The notes under the pieces: model-generated
What the model saw: only the letters and a program-made list of their open reading frames with translations
Told to the model about the DNA's origin: nothing
The model's database searches: none
In this document: piece after piece, positions 1 to 4,580 of the stretch
Layout: every line of letters begins with the position of its first letter
Position numbering within the stretch: position 1 is the stretch's first letter
Translations under genes and position numbers: made by a program
Source of the DNA: Crenothrix polyspora
Lineage (GTDB): Bacteria; Pseudomonadota; Gammaproteobacteria; Methylococcales; Methylomonadaceae
DNA: 6,194 nucleotides
Direction of reading: 5' to 3'
Assembly: GCA_945903675.1 (NCBI GenBank)
Contig: CAMDOP010000194.1
Span: 1 to 6,194, forward strand

Positions 1-93
1 AAAGATATTGCCCGTAAGACAGCTGCCAAGTTGGCATTAAAAACCAAGGACTTTAGCACGCGATTTCCTACTATCGTCGTGCAAGATACTTAA
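1..93 (+). CDS. apbC: C-terminal end of a probable Mrp/ApbC-type Fe-S cluster carrier ATPase (partial)
   Basis: An open frame enters from the left edge and reads 30 codons to a TAA at 91-93, so only the C-terminus is visible. The tail is basic and helical (IARKTAAKLALK) and ends in FPTIVVQDT. This resembles the C-terminus of gammaproteobacterial Mrp/ApbC P-loop proteins, whose last helix is followed by a short PTIV-type strand. ApbC carries and delivers Fe-S clusters in the cytoplasm. Gene order supports the call, because apbC/mrp directly precedes dcd in Pseudomonas and some relatives. None of the diagnostic parts (Walker A, CxxC) lie inside the window, so the name rests on a short tail plus synteny. 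That it is the end of a real gene is fairly safe; the identity is tentative. Confidence 0.55.
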   Translation, partial: KDIARKTAAKLALKTKDFSTRFPTIVVQDT

Positions 94-105
94 TTGATGT
101 TGCGC

Positions 106-366
106 AGTAACGTCATTTTGCTCTCGTTTGCCGCGCCGAGCACCGCAGGTTTTGTCGGGACTAGCCCGAAGGGGCGCGGCATGGATGCCGCGCGTCGGTA
201 GGAGGGCCAGGAAGCCCTCTCTACCGACCCTCGACAAAAACGAGGCGCGCAGGAAGCAGCGGCAACCGAGCCGCCTTTTCTTTGGATACTTTCTTTTGGC
301 GGAGCACAAGAAAGTATCTCGCCTTCGGGTGCGAATACCCGATTAAAAAGTTGTCGCGATAGCGAC
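106..366 (+). repeat. GC-rich multi-hairpin dispersed repeat, copy 1
   Basis: The first about 140 bases (106-245) recur in the same orientation at 6055-6194. From 121 onward the copies differ by only about five substitutions and two single-base indels over roughly 125 bases. The element is much more GC-rich than its surroundings. It folds into nested structures: an outer stem pairing 148-159 with 230-241; a hairpin with arms 174-182 and 185-193; a 14-bp hairpin pairing 194-207 with 214-228, with one bulged T; an 11-bp hairpin with arms 285-295 and 308-318; a small stem 326-330/337-341; and a 5-bp stem with a GATA loop, 353-366. The right border is inferred from the last hairpin and the switch to AT-rich sequence, since copy 2 is cut by the window edge. 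Frames of 72-93 codons exist on both strands inside it but look like chance products of high GC. It separates the probable apbC from dcd. Confidence 0.8.
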
Positions 367-502
367 CTCATTATTTGTTTTTTAAAATCGTTGAATGGCT
401 ACGTAACATCATTTACTAATTTAACTTTAGTGTTTCAGCTTGTACCTGATTGATGTCTATGTAAAAATTGGACGTTTTAACACACTGGATAAATAGTATT
501 TC
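367..502 (+). other. AT-rich leader upstream of dcd
   Basis: This is AT-rich non-coding sequence between the repeat and dcd, and it presumably carries the dcd promoter. The best sigma-70-like pairs I can see are weak: TTGAAT (391-396) with TACTAA (414-419), and TTGTAC (440-445) with TAAAAA (462-467). Neither is good enough to annotate as a promoter. No RNA gene, operator or small coding region stands out. Confidence 0.4.
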
Positions 503-1069
503 ATGAGCATAAAGTCAGATAAATGGATACGCCGTATGGCAGAACAACACGGCATGATAGTGCCATTTGAAAGTGGTCAAGTCAGAGATTCTGAGCAAGG
601 TCGAGTCATTTCTTATGGCACGTCCAGTTACGGCTATGACGTACGCTGCTCTGATGAATTCAAGATTTTCACTAATATTAACTCTGCCATTGTTGATCCT
701 AAAAACTTTGATTCTAATAGCTTTGTTGATGTTAAATCGGATGTCTGCATTATTCCACCGAATTCGTTTGCTTTAGCACGTACAGTCGAGTTCTTTAAAA
801 TTCCGAGAGACGTACTGACTATTTGCTTAGGAAAGTCTACTTATGCCAGATGTGGGATTATCGTAAATGTGACGCCTTTAGAACCTGAATGGGAAGGTCA
901 TGTTACCTTAGAGTTTTCTAATACTACGACATTACCGGCAAAGATTTATGCCAATGAAGGTGTTGCACAAATGCTCTTTTTTGGCGGTGATGAAGTTTGC
1001 GAAACGTCCTATAAAGATCGTGGGGGCAAGTATCAAGGGCAAACAGGCGTTACTTTGCCTAAAGCTTAA
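503..1069 (+). CDS. dcd: dCTP deaminase
   Basis: Dcd deaminates dCTP to dUTP plus ammonia in the cytoplasm. A dUTPase then makes dUMP, the thymidylate synthase substrate. The product has 188 residues, the usual length for this type, and keeps the family signature GKSTYARCG (110-118), which contains S112 and R116. It also has the core PLEPEWEGHVTLEFSN (125-140), where E137 matches the catalytic glutamate (E138 in E. coli), and the C-terminal KYQGQTGVTLPKA that closes over the nucleotide in the trimer. The start is fixed by the N-terminus MSIKSDKWIRRMA, which matches the Pseudomonas-type Dcd from its first residue. Shine-Dalgarno pairing is poor (only GGA at 487-489, too far away), so initiation may be weak or leader-dependent. 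It sits alone between a repeat and an intrinsic terminator, so it is probably monocistronic or the tail of an apbC transcript. Confidence 0.97.
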   Translation: MSIKSDKWIRRMAEQHGMIVPFESGQVRDSEQGRVISYGTSSYGYDVRCSDEFKIFTNINSAIVDPKNFDSNSFVDVKSDVCIIPPNSFALARTVEFFKIPRDVLTICLGKSTYARCGIIVNVTPLEPEWEGHVTLEFSNTTTLPAKIYANEGVAQMLFFGGDEVCETSYKDRGGKYQGQTGVTLPKA

Positions 1070-1105
1070 GTCTGTTGTTAGGTCTATATAGCCCGTTCTT
1101 GAAAG

Positions 1106-1130
1106 AACGCCTCATTATGGGGCGTTTTTT
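1106..1130 (+). terminator. Intrinsic terminator of dcd
   Basis: An 8-bp stem (1106-1113 paired with 1119-1126, one T:G pair) encloses an ATTAT loop and runs into six T residues at 1125-1130, starting 37 bases after the dcd stop. An alternative hairpin GTTCTT/AAGAAC (1095-1100 with 1103-1108) overlaps its left arm. It separates dcd from the ntrBC unit. Confidence 0.85.
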
Positions 1131-1188
1131 ATGGACAGAATTTAGTTAATCAGGCCCTTTCTTTAAGCATCGTCAGTTTCTATAAGGA

Positions 1189-1204
1189 TGGTCTGTAATT
1201 TGCT
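1189..1204 (+). promoter_or_regulatory. Candidate sigma-54 (-24/-12) promoter of ntrBC
   Basis: TGGTCTGTAATTTGCT matches the sigma-54 consensus TGGCACG-N4-TTGCW at TGG, G7 and all of the -12 element TTGCT, with the required ten bases between the GG and GC dinucleotides. The middle of the -24 box (CAC) is not matched. The implied start site is near 1215, about 42 bases before the ntrB ATG. I see no GCAC-N7-GTGC NtrC site in the 120 bases upstream, so activation could need a distant site, or the match could be chance. Confidence 0.42.
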
Positions 1205-1256
1205 TACATAAAATATAAAGCTTACTTACCTTAAAACGGACTGATAACAACAAACT

Positions 1257-2300
1257 ATGTATAAACGCATACTGGATAATCTTAATTGCGCCATTTTATT
1301 ATTTGATCGCGACTTAATACTGACCTATATCAATACTTCAGGGGAAATTCTGTTGGCAGATAGTGCCCAGCATTTGGTGGGGCATAGTGCAGATGAGTTA
1401 TTCAAATTTTCCGACTCGGCTTTACTGATTAATTTAAAGCAATCTTTAGCTATGGCCGAACCCTTAGTTGATAGAGCCCTTACTGTGGGACGAGTAACTC
1501 ACAATGCGACGATTAATTTTAGTGCGACACCTTTAGTGGTTGACGAGCAAGTGCATGAAATATTGCTAGAACTACAGCAAGTCGATAATCATTTACGTAT
1601 TTCTAAAGAAGAGCAATTATTAACGCAGCATAATACGGCGCGTTTACTAGTAAGGGGATTAGCTCATGAAATTAAAAACCCTCTCGGTGGCTTGCGTGGT
1701 GCAGCACAGTTACTAGATTTAGAATTAGAAGATCCAGAGCTTAAAGAATATACGCAAATTATCATAGCCGAATCCGATCGATTACAGGCACTGATGGATA
1801 AAATGTTAGGGCCTAATAAATTACCCAATAAAAAGACTATTAATATTCATGAGGTATTAGAGCGTGTTAGGCACTTAGTGCTTGCAGAATCTAGCAGTTC
1901 CTTAACGATAACTAATGATTATGACCCCAGTATTCCAGATATATATGCCGATAAAGATCAGCTTATTCAAGCGATTTTAAATATTGCCAGAAATGCCATG
2001 CAGGCCATGGAGGGTAAGGGAGAACTTATTTTTAAGACGCGTATCCATCGGCACATGAATGTGGGTCGTAAGCGTTATAAGTTGGCTGTCAAATGCGATA
2101 TCATCGATAACGGGCCGGGCATAGACGCTAGTATGATGAGTCAAATATTTTACCCCATGATTACTGGCCGAGCTGATGGTACAGGCTTAGGCTTATCGAT
2201 TGCACAATCACTGATTAATCAACATAACGGTTTAATTGAATGTAATAGTGTGCCGGGCAATACCGTATTTTCAATTTATTTACCGATGGAGGCTCAGTAA
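1257..2300 (+). CDS. ntrB: Nitrogen regulation sensor histidine kinase/phosphatase NtrB (NRII)
   Basis: NtrB is the cytoplasmic kinase that phosphorylates NtrC when nitrogen is scarce and, with PII bound, removes the phosphate when nitrogen is plentiful. The 347-residue product is normal for the family. An N-terminal PAS domain (about 1-110) begins ILDNLNCAILLFDRDL, with no membrane segments. The H-box RGLAHEIKNPLGGLRGAAQLL carries the phospho-accepting H137. The ATPase domain has the N-box LNIARNAMQAM (N242, N246), the G1 box DNGPGI (284-289), FYPMITGR (298-304 region) and the G2 box GTGLGLS (308-314). The HEIKNPLGGLRGAAQLL and FYPM-GR stretches are typical of NtrB rather than of other kinases. 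The start is supported by alignment with the PAS domain start, although no Shine-Dalgarno sequence precedes this ATG. The gene overlaps ntrC by one base in a TAATG junction, indicating one transcript. Confidence 0.96.
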   Translation: MYKRILDNLNCAILLFDRDLILTYINTSGEILLADSAQHLVGHSADELFKFSDSALLINLKQSLAMAEPLVDRALTVGRVTHNATINFSATPLVVDEQVHEILLELQQVDNHLRISKEEQLLTQHNTARLLVRGLAHEIKNPLGGLRGAAQLLDLELEDPELKEYTQIIIAESDRLQALMDKMLGPNKLPNKKTINIHEVLERVRHLVLAESSSSLTITNDYDPSIPDIYADKDQLIQAILNIARNAMQAMEGKGELIFKTRIHRHMNVGRKRYKLAVKCDIIDNGPGIDASMMSQIFYPMITGRADGTGLGLSIAQSLINQHNGLIECNSVPGNTVFSIYLPMEAQ

Positions 2301-3733
2301 TGATTAAATCCGAAACCGTTTGGATAGTTGATGATGATAAGTCTATACGTTGGGTCGTCGAAAAGGCATTACAAAAAGCAGGCATTATTACTCGAAGTTT
2401 TTCCAGTGGTAAAGACTTAATTGTTGCTTTAAATGATGATCTGCCTGATGCCTTGATTACCGATATTCGTATGCCAGGTATGGATGGCTTGGAGTTATTG
2501 AGTAAGATACAGATGAGTTACCCAATGTTGCCTGTTATTGTGATGACAGCGCATTCCGATTTAGAAAGTGCTGTATCAGCCTTTCATGGTGGGGCCTTTG
2601 AATATTTACCTAAACCCTTTGATATTAAAGAAGTGGTTAATCTGGCGCAACGCGCAAGTTTACATGGTCGACAGCAACAAGAAGACAGCCAAAATACCAT
2701 AGCCGTTAATGTCGAAGCTACGCCTGAAATTATTGGTGAAGCGCCGGCGATGCAAGAAGTTTTTCGTGCAATAGGACGATTGGCGCGTTCTCATATTACC
2801 GTACTTATTAATGGTGAATCAGGAGCGGGTAAGGAATTAGTCGCTAAAGCCTTGCATAGACATAGTCCTAGAACGAAAAAGCCTTTTATAGCTTTAAATA
2901 TGGCCGCTATTCCTAAAGACCTTATGGAATCAGAGCTGTTTGGGCATGAGAAAGGTGCTTTTACGGGCGCAGTATTAAGAAGAGCTGGGCGTTTTGAGCA
3001 AGCTAATGGTGGCACTTTATTTCTTGATGAAATAGGCGATATGCCCACAGAATTACAAACCCGCCTATTAAGAGTGTTAGCTGATGGAGAGTTCTATCCA
3101 GTCGGTGCCCATCAAGCCGTTAAAGTCGATGTGCGCATTATTGCGGCAACCCATCAAGATTTGGAAACCTTAGTCGAGCAAGGCCGTTTTCGGGAAGATT
3201 TATTTCATCGTTTAAATGTCATTCGTATACATCTTCCTGCCCTACGTGAACGTAAACAAGATATACCCTTGTTGTTGCGCCATTTTTTAAATCAAGCCGC
3301 AATTGAACTGGGTGAAGAAATAAAGGTTTTACGGCCAGAGGCAGAAGCTTTTTTAAGTAGCTTAGAATGGCCTGGCAACGTTAGGCAATTAGAAAATAGT
3401 TGTCGCTGGATAACCGTAATGGCCTCTGGTCGGGAAGTTTATTTACATGATTTGCCACCAGAATTATTGAATGCCTCGACAGAACACGTTGCGGCAGCAA
3501 CGGATTGGGAGTCGTTATTTAGAAAGCATATAGATAGACAATTATTAAGTACACAGGATAGTAATGTACTAAAGATAGACGTTGCCAAGCAGGCTATAAA
3601 TACTGTTGAAAAGATTTTAATTAAAGCCGCCCTAGAGTTTACTCGAGGCAAGCGTCATGAAGCTGCCATTTTATTAGGTTATGGTAGAAATACTCTCACT
3701 CGTAAAATTAATGAGCTAGAGATCGAAGATTAA
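2300..3733 (+). CDS. ntrC: Nitrogen regulation response regulator NtrC (NRI), sigma-54 activator
   Basis: NtrC is the partner of NtrB. When phosphorylated it oligomerises on enhancer-like sites and uses ATP hydrolysis to open sigma-54 promoters of nitrogen-scavenging genes. The 477-residue protein has three parts. The receiver domain (about 5-120) has the acidic cluster D11-D13, phospho-acceptor D55 in TDIRMPGMDG, T83 and K105. The AAA+ domain (about 143-385) has Walker A GESGAGKE (172-179), the sigma-54-contacting GAFTGA loop (219-224), Walker B GGTLFLDE (237-244), the arginine-containing RFREDLFHRL (296-305) and WPGNVRQLEN (357-366). The Fis-type helix-turn-helix (about 440-471) includes HEAAILLGYGRNTLTRKI. 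Every key residue is present, so the protein should be functional. Translation is coupled to ntrB: the ATG shares its A with the ntrB stop, and GGAGG at 2288-2292 lies seven bases ahead. Its likely targets lie just downstream at 3979-4025. Confidence 0.97.
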   Translation: MIKSETVWIVDDDKSIRWVVEKALQKAGIITRSFSSGKDLIVALNDDLPDALITDIRMPGMDGLELLSKIQMSYPMLPVIVMTAHSDLESAVSAFHGGAFEYLPKPFDIKEVVNLAQRASLHGRQQQEDSQNTIAVNVEATPEIIGEAPAMQEVFRAIGRLARSHITVLINGESGAGKELVAKALHRHSPRTKKPFIALNMAAIPKDLMESELFGHEKGAFTGAVLRRAGRFEQANGGTLFLDEIGDMPTELQTRLLRVLADGEFYPVGAHQAVKVDVRIIAATHQDLETLVEQGRFREDLFHRLNVIRIHLPALRERKQDIPLLLRHFLNQAAIELGEEIKVLRPEAEAFLSSLEWPGNVRQLENSCRWITVMASGREVYLHDLPPELLNASTEHVAAATDWESLFRKHIDRQLLSTQDSNVLKIDVAKQAINTVEKILIKAALEFTRGKRHEAAILLGYGRNTLTRKINELEIED

Positions 3734-3752
3734 TCCGAGTTACGCAGTGACA

Positions 3753-3818
3753 TGTAGGCCGGATAAGCAGCGCGCATCCGGCATCAACGGTTGATGCGCG
3801 TTGCTTATCCACCCTACA
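3753..3818. repeat. Inverted pair of REP-like elements (BIME-type) with GTAG heads
   Basis: Two related units of about 30 bases face each other. The left unit has GTAG (3754-3757) and then an imperfect hairpin whose arms GCCGGAT (3758-3764) and ATCCGGC (3776-3782) pair perfectly. The right unit, read on the minus strand, starts with GTAG (complement of 3814-3817) and carries GGTGGATAAGCAACGCGCAT. The units share GGATAAGCA and CGCGCATC. A perfect inner hairpin GCATCAA/TTGATGC (3781-3797) joins them. A GTAG/GTGG tetranucleotide at the foot of an imperfect palindrome is the known hallmark of REPs mobilised by RAYT (TnpA_REP) transposases. The pair starts 19 bases after the ntrC stop, the usual place for REPs at a 3' end. 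There is no T-tract, so it is not an obvious terminator, though it may protect the mRNA end. Confidence 0.8.
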
Positions 3819-3891
3819 TAACTGTCCATTCAATCCGACCGTTTTCACACGAAGCGTCACGAGCATTAAGTTAGCCATTTTTGTATTTTGA

Positions 3892-3915
3892 GTAAAACAG
3901 CTTCAGCTGTTTTAC
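3892..3915. terminator. Perfect 24-base palindrome; possible weak terminator of ntrBC
   Basis: Arms GTAAAACAGCT and AGCTGTTTTAC (3892-3902 and 3905-3915) are exact reverse complements around a TC centre. As RNA, CAGC/GCTG would close on a TTCA loop, flanked by AAAA and TTTT. This is the layout of a weak bidirectional terminator, but the GC stem has only four pairs. It is the only terminator-like structure seen between ntrC and the glnK promoter. The symmetry would equally suit an operator for a dimeric regulator, and I recognise no known site. Confidence 0.35.
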
Positions 3916-3978
3916 AAGGCTGAGTTGAAGCTATTGCACTCCCTCCAAGTTTTTGCAGCCTTGCTACGGTTAATTAAT

Positions 3979-3995
3979 CGCACCATAAGTAAGCA
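3979..3995 (+). promoter_or_regulatory. NtrC binding site, distal (weaker)
   Basis: CGCACCATAAGTAAGCA matches the left half of the NtrC consensus (GCACCA) well and the right half partly (AAGC where GTGC is expected). Its value comes from position: it lies exactly 30 bp, about three helical turns, from the better site at 4009-4025. That is the same-face spacing NtrC uses for cooperative binding. Its centre is about 206 bp upstream of the predicted glnK start site. Confidence 0.5.
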
Positions 3996-4008
3996 TAGAA
4001 AAACATAA

Positions 4009-4025
4009 CGCACCAATTATGTGCT
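4009..4025 (+). promoter_or_regulatory. NtrC binding site, proximal (strong match)
   Basis: CGCACCAATTATGTGCT keeps both half-sites of the NtrC consensus in exact GCAC-N7-GTGC spacing, compared with TGCACCAACATGGTGCT at enteric glnA. Its centre lies about 176 bp upstream of the predicted sigma-54 start of glnK. That is within normal enhancer range and leaves room for DNA looping. I looked for a convincing IHF site between it and the promoter and did not find one. Confidence 0.75.
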
Positions 4026-4166
4026 TTTTATAGATAACAACATCAAACATAGCTTAATGACTAATAGTTGTTTCCTTAATTTGCCGAGTCTTCGTCATTA
4101 ATAACAGCTTGTAGATCATGATGTCAGGTATTTATTATGTAAGTAGTCGTGTTGATAAATAAAACT

Positions 4167-4182
4167 TGGCACAGTCTCTGCT
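4167..4182 (+). promoter_or_regulatory. Sigma-54 (-24/-12) promoter of glnK-amtB
   Basis: TGGCACAGTCTCTGCT fits the sigma-54 consensus TGGCAC-N5-TTGC almost completely. The -24 box TGGCAC is perfect, the -12 GC is present, and ten bases separate GG from GC. Only the first T of TTGC (here CTGC) deviates. Transcription should start near 4193. Combined with the upstream NtrC sites, this predicts expression only under nitrogen limitation. Confidence 0.88.
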
Positions 4183-4215
4183 TTAATCATTATGAATCGT
4201 TACTTTTAAAATGAG

Positions 4216-4222
4216 AGAGGAA
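4216..4222 (+). promoter_or_regulatory. Ribosome binding site that decides the glnK start
   Basis: AGAGGAA, with core GAGG at 4217-4220, sits five bases before the ATG at 4226. An in-frame ATG at 4211 would add five residues (MREEE), but it overlaps this site and is preceded only by A/T-rich sequence without Shine-Dalgarno character. Confidence 0.75.
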
Positions 4223-4225
4223 GAA

Positions 4226-4564
4226 ATGAAACTGATAACAGCAATAGTTAAGCCGTTTAAATTGGATGATGTCCGTGAAGCACTTTCAGGCTTAGGTGTT
4301 TCAGGGGTAACCGTAACTGAAGTTAAAGGTTTTGGTCGCCAAAAGGGGCATACTGAACTCTATCGTGGAGCAGAGTATGTGGTTGATTTTTTACCTAAAG
4401 TTAAAATTGAAGTGGCAGTAGCTGATCAATTACTTAGTCAGGCCTTAGAAGCTATAACGCGTGTCGCTAATACTGGGAAAATTGGGGATGGTAAGATCTT
4501 TGTAAGCAATTTAGAGCAAGTTGTTCGTATTCGTACCGGTGAAACCGGCGATGAAGCACTTTAA
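4226..4564 (+). CDS. glnK: PII-family nitrogen regulatory protein GlnK
   Basis: GlnK is a trimeric cytoplasmic PII signal protein. It binds ATP/ADP and 2-oxoglutarate, is uridylylated when nitrogen is low, and plugs AmtB when ammonium returns. With the ATG at 4226 the product has 112 residues, exactly the family length, starting MKLITAIVKPFKLDDVREAL. The T-loop signature YRGAEY (46-51) contains the uridylylation target Y51. The B-loop TGKIGDGK (83-90) and the C-terminal RIRTGE (101-106) form the nucleotide pocket. Coupling to amtB, 16 bases downstream, and the C-terminus RIRTGETGDEAL (E. coli GlnK: RIRTGEADEAAL) favour GlnK over GlnB. An upstream in-frame ATG at 4211 would give 117 residues; I reject it because the ribosome binding site lies between the two ATGs. 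Expression is predicted from the sigma-54/NtrC promoter just upstream. Confidence 0.95.
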   Translation: MKLITAIVKPFKLDDVREALSGLGVSGVTVTEVKGFGRQKGHTELYRGAEYVVDFLPKVKIEVAVADQLLSQALEAITRVANTGKIGDGKIFVSNLEQVVRIRTGETGDEAL

Positions 4565-4580
4565 TAAATAAGGGGGACTT

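Noticed and set aside
148..241. tRNA-like cloverleaf
   Set aside because: The branching resembles a tRNA, but there is no TTCRA T-loop, anticodon arm of the right size or CCA end; it is a repeat.
128..346. 72-codon plus-strand frame in the left repeat
   Set aside because: It lies wholly inside a hairpin-rich repeat whose second copy has single-base indels that break the frame; composition is Arg/Pro-rich and no ribosome site precedes it.
37..371. Two overlapping minus-strand frames of about 90 codons (37-309 and 90-371)
   Set aside because: They run through the GC-rich repeat and into the end of the upstream gene. There is no family resemblance, and they are low in stops only because of base composition.
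391..467. Sigma-70 promoters for dcd
   Set aside because: The candidate -35/-10 pairs match the consensus at only three to four of six positions each, which AT-rich DNA yields by chance.
567..776. Second-frame 69-codon open frame inside dcd
   Set aside because: Shadow of a strongly conserved gene, with no start signal or recognisable product.
2791..3651. Minus-strand frames of 85 and 70 codons opposite ntrC
   Set aside because: They are antisense to the conserved AAA+ and DNA-binding coding regions, where codon structure of the real gene explains the missing stops.
3753..3818. Intrinsic terminator after ntrC
   Set aside because: The hairpins are strong but no T-tract follows, and the GTAG heads and inverted pairing explain the structure better as a REP pair.
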